64,000 nt of DNA from Rhizobium leguminosarum (GTDB taxonomy: Bacteria; Pseudomonadota; Alphaproteobacteria; Rhizobiales; Rhizobiaceae), in assembly GCF_017876795.1 (NCBI RefSeq), contig NZ_JAGIOR010000002.1, positions 1 through 64,000 of the forward strand, written 5' to 3'. Below, in pieces: positions 42,783-50,355 of this stretch; position 1 is the first letter of the stretch; every line of letters begins with the position of its first letter. Below the pieces are notes generated by a model. It ran no database searches. It had not been told where the DNA came from and saw only the letters and a program-made list of their open reading frames with translations. The position numbers and the translations under genes are program-made.

Positions 42783-43460
42783 ATGAAACTTCCTTCCCTT
42801 CCCACACTCCTGAGCTTTAATGGCGGCTATGTCGACACACTCGGCTTCCTGTCGCTTTCCGGGCTGTTCACCGCCCATGTCACTGGAAACTTCGTGACGC
42901 TAGGTGCCACGTTGGCGCACGGTCTGGACGGAGCATTGTCAAAACTCCTGGCACTACCGATGTTTTGTCTGGTCGTTTTTGTATCACGTCTGGTCTGCCT
43001 GAAACTTCAAAGTCGGGATCGCTCACCCATCCGGCCAATGCTGGTCGTCAAGCTGCTGCTGTTTGTGGGAGTTGCTGCCTACGCACTCTATCATGGCCCG
43101 TTTCGGGCTGAAGAAGGCGCCGTCACGCTGGCGGTCGGCATGGCCCTGGTTTCGGCGATGGCTATTCAGAACGGGCTTCACAAGGCGCATCTGTCGAAAG
43201 CGCCGCCTTCCACGCTGATGACCGGCACGACCACGCAGATCATGCTCGATCTCGCGGACATTCTGGCCGATCCGAAAGCCGACGAAGTCGTGACAGCGAA
43301 AGCACGGGTTAAAAAAATGGCAGCAGCCGTCGCGACCTTCGCCCTCGGCTGCGGTGTCGGCGCTGTCGGTTACATGTACGCTCCCGCAGCGGCGTTCAGC
43401 CTGCCTGCGGTAATTGCCACGGTCGCGCTCTTTGCAAGCAGCGCAGGTGCCGAGTCCTGA
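42783..43460 (+). CDS. DUF1275 (YoaK-like) membrane protein
   Basis: FNGGYVDTLGFLSLSGLFTA and HVTGNFVTLGA near the N-terminus and LMTGTTTQIMLDLADIL in the middle are the DUF1275 hallmarks. There are about six helices and no signal peptide. Function is unknown; members are often stress-induced. It is followed within 51 bases by the DUF1622 gene, and then the LLM gene, as one likely operon under site 4. Confidence 0.9.
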   Translation: MKLPSLPTLLSFNGGYVDTLGFLSLSGLFTAHVTGNFVTLGATLAHGLDGALSKLLALPMFCLVVFVSRLVCLKLQSRDRSPIRPMLVVKLLLFVGVAAYALYHGPFRAEEGAVTLAVGMALVSAMAIQNGLHKAHLSKAPPSTLMTGTTTQIMLDLADILADPKADEVVTAKARVKKMAAAVATFALGCGVGAVGYMYAPAAAFSLPAVIATVALFASSAGAES

Positions 43461-43511
43461 AACCCGACAGCCCCTTCGATATTGATCCGTCGAATCTAAA
43501 AGGACACCACT

Positions 43512-43937
43512 ATGGACATCGGCAGTGAAGCAGGCAGCGTCGCCAGCCTGATCGCCCCCATTCTGAAACCGCTTGCGACCGGGCTGGAATTCTTCGGCAT
43601 TGGCGTGATTTTGGTCGGCGTTCTGATCGCAACCGTCGGCTACGTGCGTGATGTCTTCACTACCCAGCAACGCGAGGCTTACGAACGCCATCGCGCCAAT
43701 CTCGGTCGCGGAATATTGCTGGGGCTCGAAATCCTGATCGGTGCGGACATCATCGCCACGATAATCGCACCCCTTACGTGGGAAAGTGTCGGACTTCTTG
43801 GCCTGATCGTGCTTATCCGGACGTTTCTCAGCTTCTCCCTGGAAGCCGAGATCGACGGCCAGTGGCCGTGGACGAAGAACTCGACCCCGCCAGCGCACTC
43901 CCGCTCGCCATCTGCCTCGCCGCCCGATGGGCGCTGA
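43512..43937 (+). CDS. DUF1622 membrane protein
   Basis: The pattern RANLGRGILLGLEILIGADI, followed by IATIIAPLTWESVGLLGLIV and LIRTFLSFSLEAEIDGQWPW, is diagnostic for DUF1622. Three membrane helices are expected. The C-terminal tail is rich in Ser and Pro. The role is unknown. Located between DUF1275 and LLM genes on the same strand. Confidence 0.88.
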   Translation: MDIGSEAGSVASLIAPILKPLATGLEFFGIGVILVGVLIATVGYVRDVFTTQQREAYERHRANLGRGILLGLEILIGADIIATIIAPLTWESVGLLGLIVLIRTFLSFSLEAEIDGQWPWTKNSTPPAHSRSPSASPPDGR

Positions 43938-43970
43938 CATCGTTTCCCTTGCATTTGATCGGAAGATACA

Positions 43971-44706
43971 ATGATAAAGACCCTTGAATTCGGCCTGGAT
44001 ACGTTCGGCGATGTCACCACCGGCCCGGATGGCGAGCTGCTTCCCCGGCCCCAGATTATCCGCGACGTCGTCGAGGAGGCGGTTCTCGCCGACCGGCATG
44101 GGATCGATTTCTTCGGCGTGGGTGAACACCACCGTAAGGATTTCGCGGTCTCCGCCCCGGAGTTGGTTCTGGCTGCCATCGCGGCCCGAACCAGCAGGAT
44201 CCGGCTCGGCTCTGCCGTAACCGTTCTAAGTTCGGACGACCCGATCCGTGTGTTCCAGCGGTTCTCGACGCTCGATGCGATTTCGAACGGGCGCGCCGAG
44301 GTCATTCTTGGCCGCGGCTCCTTCATCGAATCCTTCCCGCTCTTCGGCTACGACCTCTCGAAATACGAGGAGCTGTTCGAGGAGAAGCTGGACCTGTTTT
44401 CGGAGATTGTCTCGAAAGACGTCGTCAATTATCGCGGTGAATGGCGTGCGCCGCTCGAGGATCAGCGCATCTATCCGCCGATCGCAGAGGGGCGGCTCAA
44501 GACATGGATCGGTGTCGGCGGCAGCCCGGAATCCGTTATCCGTGCCGTGCGCCACAACATGAACCTGATGCTTGCCATCATCGGCGGCGATCCGGCACGG
44601 TTCGCGCCTTATATCGAGCTTTACAAGAAGGCGTCTGAGCAGGCTGGGCGAGGGGCGGGCGATATCGGTGTCCACTCGCCGGGTTATGTTGCCGAGAGCG
44701 ATGAGC
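43971..44706 (+). pseudogene. LLM class flavin-dependent oxidoreductase, 5' part (interrupted by IS21 element)
   Basis: The frame encodes the N-terminal two thirds of a luciferase-like monooxygenase: FGLDTFGDVT, GIDFFGVGEHH, LVLAAIAARTSRIRLGSAVT, GRAEVILGRGSFIESFPLFG and LKTWIGVGGSPESVIRAVRH. Beyond codon GAG at 44703-44705 it continues into IS sequence and stops at 44750. Joining 44706 to 47223 restores an open frame of 345 codons, the usual length of this family. FMN-dependent oxidation of a small organic molecule is the likely lost function. Confidence 0.92.
44699..44706. repeat. Left target-site duplication of the IS21 element
   Basis: CGATGAGC at 44699-44706 is repeated exactly at 47215-47222 on the other side of the element. 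The 8-bp size fits the 4-8 bp range of IS21 family insertions. Confidence 0.9.
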
Positions 44707-44829
44707 TGAGAGCGGCGGTGCAAAAGTCGGCCACGGTAGCGGCGGAATAATCCAGCCGCGGGCGGAGTAAAATCCGGCCACCTATTTCCTTTCTGCAAAT
44801 GACAGCAGGAGGGACAGGGGATCTACACC

Positions 44830-46326
44830 GTGGAATTATATCTGAAGGTTCGCCTGGCCGTCTCGGAAGGGATGACCCGTCGTCAGGCTGCGAAGCATTT
44901 CAACATATCTCGCGACAGCGTTTCCAAGATGGTGTCGTATTCGACACCGCCCGGCTATCAGCGTCAGTTGCCGATCCGGCGACCCAAGCTGGATGCATTT
45001 GTTTCGACGATCGATCATTGGCTCGATGAAGATCTGAAGGTGCCGCGCAAGCAGCGCCATACGGCCAAGCGAGTGTTTGACCGGCTCCGGGACGAGCGCG
45101 GCTTCACCGGCGGCTACACGATCATCAAGGATTACATGCGCGAACGGGATCAGCGCCGTCAGGAGGTGTTCGTGCCGCTGGCTCATCCGCCGGGCCATGG
45201 GCAGGCCGATTTCGGCGAGGCGATGGTGGTGATCGGCGGTGTCGAGCGGAAGGCCCATTTCTTCGTGCTGGATCTGCCGCATAGCGATGGCTGCTATGTA
45301 CGGGCCTATCCGGCGGCGGTCTCTGAGGCCTGGGTCGACGGCCACATCCATGCGTTCGCGTTCTTCGGGGCGGTGCCACAGTCGATCGTCTACGACAACG
45401 ACCGCTGCCTTGTGGCAAAGATCCTGCCCGATGGGACACGCAAGCGCGCCGGGTTGTTCAGCGGCTTCCTGTCCCACTACCTGATCCGGGATCGCTATGG
45501 CCGTCCGGGGAAAGGCAACGACAAGGGGAATGTCGAGGGGCTTGTTGGCTACGCCAGGCGCAACTTCATGGTTCCGATCCCACAGTTTCCGACATGGGGT
45601 GCATTCAATATCTGGCTCGAGGAGCAATGCCGCAAGCGTCAGCGCGATAGACTGCGCAGCGAGAGCGAGACGATCGGAGAACGGCTGCAGCGCGATCTGG
45701 CTGCCATGCGTTCGTTGCCACTATCGCCCTTCGATGCCTGCGATCAGACCAGTGCCAAGGTCACGGCTCAGTCGCTGGTGCGGTACAAGACCAACGACTA
45801 TTCCGTCCCGGTTGCCTATGGCCACCAGGATGTTTGGGTCCGGGGCTATGTCGACGAAGTGGTGATCGGTTGCCGTGGTGAGATTGTCGCCCGCCATCCG
45901 CGGAGCTGGGAACGAGAAGATGTCGTCTTCGATCCTGTGCATTACTTGCCGCTGATCGAGCATAAGATCAATGCGCTGGATCAGGCAGCACCTCTCCAGG
46001 GCTGGGACTTGCCAGAGGAATTCGCCACTCTGCGGCGGTTGATGGAAGGCCGCATGGCAAAGCATGGCCGGCGGGAGTATGTGCAGGTTCTGCGCTTGCT
46101 GGAAAGCTTCGAGCTTTCTGATCTGCATGCGGCGGTAAAGCAGGCTCTGCAACTCGGAGCGATCGGCTTCGACGCTGTAAAGCATCTGATCCTTTGCCGG
46201 GTGGAGCGCCGGCCGCCGCGACTGGACCTGTCCATCTACCCCTACCTGCCGAAGGCGACGGTCGAGACGACATCAGCGAAGGCGTACATGCGCCTCCTGT
46301 CATCGGATGCGGAAGAAGCGGCATGA
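44830..46326 (+). CDS. istA: IS21 family transposase IstA
   Basis: An N-terminal HTH (GMTRRQAAKHFNISRDSVSK) is followed by the DDE core: Asp in GQADFGEA, Asp in VYDNDRC and Glu in KGNVEGLVGYARR. The C-terminal part carries the SVPVAYGHQDVWVRGY beta domain. 498 residues is typical for IstA. A GTG start at 44830 is assumed. The stop overlaps the istB ATG (ATGA). Confidence 0.96.
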   Translation: MELYLKVRLAVSEGMTRRQAAKHFNISRDSVSKMVSYSTPPGYQRQLPIRRPKLDAFVSTIDHWLDEDLKVPRKQRHTAKRVFDRLRDERGFTGGYTIIKDYMRERDQRRQEVFVPLAHPPGHGQADFGEAMVVIGGVERKAHFFVLDLPHSDGCYVRAYPAAVSEAWVDGHIHAFAFFGAVPQSIVYDNDRCLVAKILPDGTRKRAGLFSGFLSHYLIRDRYGRPGKGNDKGNVEGLVGYARRNFMVPIPQFPTWGAFNIWLEEQCRKRQRDRLRSESETIGERLQRDLAAMRSLPLSPFDACDQTSAKVTAQSLVRYKTNDYSVPVAYGHQDVWVRGYVDEVVIGCRGEIVARHPRSWEREDVVFDPVHYLPLIEHKINALDQAAPLQGWDLPEEFATLRRLMEGRMAKHGRREYVQVLRLLESFELSDLHAAVKQALQLGAIGFDAVKHLILCRVERRPPRLDLSIYPYLPKATVETTSAKAYMRLLSSDAEEAA

Positions 46327-47081
46327 GCACCGAAGCACCTGAGATCCTGCTTGTCCATTACCTCAAGATCCTGAAGCTCCCGACATTCCAGCGCGAATAC
46401 CAGAAGCTGGCCCGGCTATGTGCCACCGAGGGCGTCGATCATGTCGGCTATCTCTTCCGGCTTGCCGAAAGGGAGATGATCGAACGGGATCGCCGCAAGG
46501 TCGAGCGCCGCATCAAGGCGGCCAGGTTCCCGGTCGTAAAAAGCCTCGACAGCTTCGACTTCGCCGCCATCCCGAAGCTCAACAAGATGCAGGTGCTGGA
46601 ACTGGCGCGTTGCGAATGGATCGAACGGCGGGAGAACGTCATTGCGCTCGGCCCGAGCGGCACGGGAAAGACGCATGTCGCGCTCGGTCTCGGCCTGGCG
46701 GCATGCCAGAAGGGCCTGTCCGTTGGGTTCACCACGGCCGCCGCCCTGGTCAGTGAGATGATGGAGGCGCGCGACGAGCGACGGCTGCTGCGGTTCCAGA
46801 AGCAGATGGCAGCCTACCAGCTTCTCATCATCGATGAGCTGGGCTTTGTGCCGCTCTCAAAAACCGGCGCAGAATTGCTGTTCGAGCTGATCTCACAACG
46901 CTATGAACGCGGCGCGACCCTGGTCACCAGCAATCTTCCGTTTGACGAATGGACAGAAACCTTGGGATCGGAGCGTCTCACCGGCGCACTGCTCGATCGC
47001 ATCACCCACCACGTCAACATCCTGGAGATGAACGGCGATAGCTATCGTCTCGCCCAAAGCCGCGCCCGAAAGGCCGGCTGA
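46323..47081 (+). CDS. istB: IS21 family helper ATPase IstB
   Basis: AAA+ ATPase with Walker A GPSGTGKTH (about residues 110-118), Walker B LLIIDELGFVPL, and a sensor region VTSNLPFDEW; the C-terminus has DRITHHVNILEMNGDSYRL. It regulates target selection and stimulates IstA. 252 residues is normal. Coupled to istA by a 4-base overlap. Confidence 0.96.
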   Translation: MSTEAPEILLVHYLKILKLPTFQREYQKLARLCATEGVDHVGYLFRLAEREMIERDRRKVERRIKAARFPVVKSLDSFDFAAIPKLNKMQVLELARCEWIERRENVIALGPSGTGKTHVALGLGLAACQKGLSVGFTTAAALVSEMMEARDERRLLRFQKQMAAYQLLIIDELGFVPLSKTGAELLFELISQRYERGATLVTSNLPFDEWTETLGSERLTGALLDRITHHVNILEMNGDSYRLAQSRARKAG

Positions 47082-47101
47082 AACCCCTTCAGAAAATCTC
47101 C

Positions 47102-47158
47102 GCGCACGCATGAGACCCCCGCTCGGGCTACGCCCTCCCGGAGGTTTCATGCGTGCGC
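47102..47158. repeat. Perfect hairpin inside the IS21 element, downstream of istB
   Basis: GCGCACGCATGA (47102-47113) and TCATGCGTGCGC (47147-47158) are 12-bp perfect inverted arms with a GC-rich 33-base centre. It could terminate istAB transcripts or block read-in from the host side. Confidence 0.7.
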
Positions 47159-47214
47159 CACAAGTGGCCTGGTTTTGCTCCGCCCATTGGCCTGATTTTA
47201 CTCCGGCGTTGACA

Positions 47215-47222
47215 CGATGAGC
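47215..47222. repeat. Right target-site duplication of the IS21 element
   Basis: CGATGAGC, identical to 44699-44706. The interrupted LLM frame resumes with the next bases (AG GCC CGT). Confidence 0.9.
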
Positions 47223-47524
47223 AGGCCCGTCGTGACCTGTTCCCTCATTTCAAGAAGATTCGGGATCGCCTCGGTAAGGAGCGCGGGTGGCCGCCGGTGA
47301 CCGAGAGGGATTTCGAGAACGAAATCGAGCATGGATCGCTCTATGCGGGGTCGCCTGAGACGGTGGCCCGGAAGATCGCCAATATAGTGCAGACGCTCGG
47401 GATCTCGCGGTTTCAGATGAAGTACTCGGCGGGACCGATGGAGCACGGGAAGCTAATGGAGAGCATCGAGCTCTATGGATCGAAGGTCGTTCCCTTGGTG
47501 CGTTCTCTGCTCGGCAGTAACTGA
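47223..47524 (+). pseudogene. LLM class flavin-dependent oxidoreductase, 3' part
   Basis: The sequence reads (Q)ARRDLFPHFKKIRDRLGKER, then WPPVTERDFENEIEHGSLYA, GSPETVARKIANIVQTLGIS and RFQMKYSAGPMEHGKLMES, ending at 47524. This is the C-terminal third of the LLM monooxygenase cut by the IS21 element. A GTG start could in principle exist within it but the fragment lacks the FMN-binding core. Confidence 0.92.
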
Positions 47525-47871
47525 AAATCGCAGCGCAGGCCGCGGCGAGAGCTAGCCCCTTAGCGCAATCCAGATCAATGCAACTCCCAGCGCTACAAGG
47601 ATGGCCAGGGTGGCCAGGATCGTTGCATCCATGAAGATCCCCCGCAAGCCGACTGGCCTCAAGCAAACAGCTTCAGGCTGGCTGGCGGCGGTAGTGTGCC
47701 GCCGTGGCGATGATCGGTTGCGTATTGAACCGCGCCGACCAGATCGAGGTCGTGGACGGGAATGACGACTGACAGATGGGATTGATTACGATGAGCGAGC
47801 GTGACACGGGGAGTGTGACATTCCAACTTTGCAGAAACAGGACACTTTAACTTTGCGGTTGGAGAAGCTAA
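47525..47871. other. Region between LLM remnant and IS30 element; IS end debris
   Basis: About 350 bases. It contains a possible 26-codon minus-strand gene (47552-47632). At 47815-47856 the sequence TGTGACATTCCAACTTTGC and a second TTTAACTTTGC look like the repeated terminal blocks of an IS21-like element, of which no transposase remains here. Nothing else recognised. Confidence 0.4.
47552..47632 (-). CDS. Possible 26-residue single-helix membrane peptide
   Basis: Read on the minus strand, the ATG at 47632 follows GGGGGATCTTC and opens a short frame translated as MDATILATLAILVALGVALI then WIALRG. Nearly all residues form one hydrophobic helix with a positive C-terminal end. Such peptides (size of KdpF or CydX) exist, but no partner gene is adjacent, so this is a weak candidate. 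Confidence 0.35.
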   Translation of the reverse strand: MDATILATLAILVALGVALIWIALRG

Positions 47872-48960
47872 CCCAAGTGCATCATGCCTGTTTTGCAGGA
47901 TAGGGGATCACCCATCTTCCTGCAAATGCGCCATAAACACCTCGGCCGGCGTCCTGTATCCGAGGCATTTGCGCGGTTGGTCGTTGAGATGACGTGCGAG
48001 TTGGATCAGGTCGCGTTGTGACACGGCTGCGAGATCCGTAGCGCCTGGCATGAACCGGCGAATGCGCTTGTTGGCGTTTTCCACGGCTCCCTTTTGCCAC
48101 GGCGCACTCGGGTCGCAGAACCAGCTACGGGCGCCCATCCCGTCTTCCAAAGCCCTGAATCCGGCAAACTCCGTACCGCGATCAAACGTGAAGCTTTGAC
48201 GCACAAAGGCCGGCAATGGAGAAAACGCTCTGATGATCTTGTCCATGATCGGGCGCGAGTGCCGGCTCGGATTCTTGATCAGAACAGTATAGCGACTCTT
48301 GCGCTCGACGAGGGAGGTGACATTGGCATGGCCGAGTGGACGTTCGAAGATGAGGAGGTCGCCCTCCCAATGCCCAAACTGCGATCTATCTCCAATAAAA
48401 TCAGGCCGTTGGGATATGCGGTGCGTGGCTGGAAACGCACCGTCGCGCGGCTTCCTGGAGCGCAGTGGACGACGTTTGCGGCGCGCTTCGGGCAGATAGC
48501 GATAGAGGCCTAGCCCATAATCTTCCTTGCTGTAGATGAAGCGATAGATTGTCTCTTTGCAGACGCGAACAAGACTGAGCCCCTCCGACAGCAGGCGTCC
48601 GGCAATCTGTTCTGGAGACCAGCGAGCCTCCAACTGGTTGATGATCTCCGTGCGCAAATTCGGGTGGCGTCGCAGCTTTCTCAGCCGACGTCGTCGGTCC
48701 TTGGAAATATCGTCAGCAACCGTGCTGTAGTAACCGTCGTAGCCGGCAGTTCACGATCGCGAAACGTATTGCGCTTGATCTCGCGGTAAATGGTCGAGCG
48801 ATGACGGCCAAGCCGACGTGCCATCTGGTCTATCGGAACGTTTGCCGCCACCAAGTGATGCAGGCGTCGGCGATCGGCGAGGGTGATCTGCGTATAGCAT
48901 CGAGACATGCCAGAATCTCCAAAGTGAAGCCATTGTAATCATTGGCATGTCGCACTTGGA
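47872..48960 (-). mobile_element. IS30 family insertion sequence, about 1.1 kb, probably inactive
   Basis: The left end CCAAGTGCATCATGCC (47873-47888) and the right end GGCATGTCGCACTTGG (48944-48959) are inverted copies with two mismatches. Between them lies one IS30-type transposase frame on the minus strand, split by a frameshift. A target duplication was not resolved. Confidence 0.8.
47908..48908 (-). pseudogene. IS30 family transposase, frameshifted
   Basis: The first part (48908-48681) gives the N-terminal HTH: YTQITLADRRRLHHLVAANV and RRLGRHRSTIYREIKRN. At about 48750 the frame changes: the continuation GYDGYYSTVADDISKDRRRR lies in another frame and runs into RTEIINQLEARWSPEQIAGR and the DDE core (HWEGDLLIF, FDRGTEF, KGAVENANKR) ending at 47908. 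One G appears to be missing in GAACTGCCGGCTAC (family expects ELPGY). The IS is therefore probably not self-mobile. Confidence 0.88.
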
Positions 48961-49048
48961 AATAGAATGTACCCGCTACAGTTATAACATTGCATAAGTT
49001 CTATTATGGAACTAGTCGCTGACGATGGACTCAAGCCGTTGGTCGCAT

Positions 49049-49453
49049 TCAATCCAACCAATTCTCGACCTGCAAAGCGCGCACGCGTACGAACTCTCCC
49101 ATGTTCGCCGTTACCAGAACTGCCCCAAGGGCATATGCATGCGCGGCAATGAAGAGGTCATTCGGACCGATAGGTTTGCCAGAGGCCTCTAGTTCCGCCC
49201 GGATGACGCCATACTGGGCGTCGGCGGGCACATCCAGTGCTAGCACCGGTATGCTCCCAAGGATGGCCTCGATCTGTGCGAGAAGTTTCGCGGATCCTTT
49301 CTTGGCGCAACCGTAGCGCAATTCAGACGCCGTGATGATGCTGACGCAGATTGCTTCCGACCCGACCTCAGCGATGCGTCGAGCGACAACGCCCCTTGGG
49401 TTTCGAGCAAGCTCGGACACGATGTTGGTGTCCAGCATATAAAGGCTGGTCAC
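49049..49453 (-). CDS. vapC: VapC family toxin, PIN-domain ribonuclease
   Basis: PIN-domain acidic residues are in MLDTNIVSEL (Asp about 8), ASELRYG (Glu about 44) and GPNDLFIAAHA (Asp about 99). VapC toxins cleave tRNA or rRNA when not bound by VapB. 134 residues is normal. The GTG start overlaps the vapB stop (GTGA), showing coupling. Located next to IS debris, as is common for mobile toxin-antitoxin pairs. Confidence 0.92.
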   Translation of the reverse strand: MTSLYMLDTNIVSELARNPRGVVARRIAEVGSEAICVSIITASELRYGCAKKGSAKLLAQIEAILGSIPVLALDVPADAQYGVIRAELEASGKPIGPNDLFIAAHAYALGAVLVTANMGEFVRVRALQVENWLD

Positions 49454-49719
49454 AAGTCGATATCCTTCGCGGGAAGCAAGGTCTCGTCAACATCAGGGAA
49501 CTGATCTTCGGGACCGAGCGGCTGCAAACCGGCGAGAACTTCCAGGAGGTTCTTGCGTCGCACCGGCTCTATGATGAGCCGATCACCGTCCCGGTGGATC
49601 ATCACGCGGTCGCCTGGCAATTCAAAGTCAGCCGGAATTCGCACAGCCTGGCTTTTGTTGTTTCGGAAAAGCTTGGCCTCCCGAGGCGGGGTAGTTTCGT
49701 GATGTCGGAGATGGGGCAT
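49450..49719 (-). CDS. vapB: VapB family antitoxin
   Basis: The central AKLFRNNKSQAVRIPADFEL is the AbrB/MazE-like swapped-hairpin DNA-binding segment of VapB proteins, and the C-terminal third (PLGPEDQFPDVDETL) is the acidic tail that should wrap around VapC. 89 residues. The ATG at 49719 follows AAGGAG. Autorepression probably acts on the TGTATAT palindrome just upstream. Confidence 0.92.
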   Translation of the reverse strand: MPHLRHHETTPPREAKLFRNNKSQAVRIPADFELPGDRVMIHRDGDRLIIEPVRRKNLLEVLAGLQPLGPEDQFPDVDETLLPAKDIDL

Positions 49720-49730
49720 TGGAACTCCTT

Positions 49731-49752
49731 TGTATATGCATATGGATATACA
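49731..49752. promoter_or_regulatory. Candidate vapBC operator
   Basis: TGTATAT (49731-49737) and ATATACA (49746-49752) form a perfect inverted repeat 12 bases upstream of the vapB start, overlapping the likely promoter. VapB or VapBC binding to such palindromes is the usual autoregulation. Confidence 0.65.
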
Positions 49753-49879
49753 TTGCTCTGGCCAAGCTTTCAAGCAAGTCCACGCTGTTCCCCATCGACA
49801 TTCCTGGTGACGGATTATTCACGTGCACAAGTGCATGCTGATCGCTCTCAGCTCCGCAACGAACAGCGATTGGCGACTT

Positions 49880-50218
49880 CTATTGGTCAACCGAATCCGG
49901 GATAGTCGCGCAAGCTTTCGATCTCCTGGTCACTTCACTGGAAGTCATCGCAGCCTTTCGAACATGATTTCTCATCATCGACCGCAATTCGGCGAATGTC
50001 TGCAATCCACAGTGCTGCGCAAAGCGCAAAACTGTTGTTTGAGATACCTCGCAAATGCGCGCGATCTCAGCAGCACTTTCGAAAGCGACGATCTCCGGTC
50101 GTTCAATGACTTGTCTGGCAACCTGCTCAAGTCGCTCGGGAAAGACAATCTGACGCCTCGCGATCAGCGATTTCAGCTCCTCCAATGTCTCAGGAGGATT
50201 AACGTTAGCCTGCTTCAT
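49880..50218 (-). CDS. RpiR-type HTH protein lacking the SIS domain (truncated regulator)
   Basis: Residues 1-90 match the N-terminal domain of MurR/RpiR regulators (PERLEQVARQVIERPEIVAF, ESAAEIARICEVSQTTVLRF, AQHCGLQTFAELRSMMRN). Family proteins continue with a sugar-phosphate-binding SIS domain of about 180 residues, but here the frame ends after 112 residues with an unrelated tail. In rhizobia the inositol regulator IolR is of this family, and an inositol-dehydrogenase-like gene lies 138 bases upstream, so this may be the remains of the original regulator or an HTH-only variant. Confidence 0.6.
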   Translation of the reverse strand: MKQANVNPPETLEELKSLIARRQIVFPERLEQVARQVIERPEIVAFESAAEIARICEVSQTTVLRFAQHCGLQTFAELRSMMRNHVRKAAMTSSEVTRRSKACATIPDSVDQ

Positions 50219-50355
50219 CGGCTTCTGCCCCTTGAGCGCGTTATCTGGGATCTGCCGGTCATGTGCAGCACCCGACGATCTGCACAGGTTAGCCGGTGCG
50301 TCCGGTGCGGCCCGATGACGCGTGAAGCACCATCGGGCCGCCCCCGTTCCTTCCA

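Larger units (their letters stand above)
44707..47214 (+). mobile_element. IS21 family insertion sequence, about 2508 bp, intact
   Basis: The element begins TGAGAGCGGCGGTGCAAAAG and its right end, read inward, begins TGTCAACGCCGGAGTAAAAT; both continue to a shared GGCCA block, giving imperfect terminal repeats with TG...CA tips. Second internal copies occur at 44764-44782 (GGAGTAAAATCCGGCCACC) and near 47160-47180. It contains istA and istB in the overlapping arrangement of the family and is flanked by an 8-bp direct repeat, so it is a fairly recent insertion. Confidence 0.95.
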
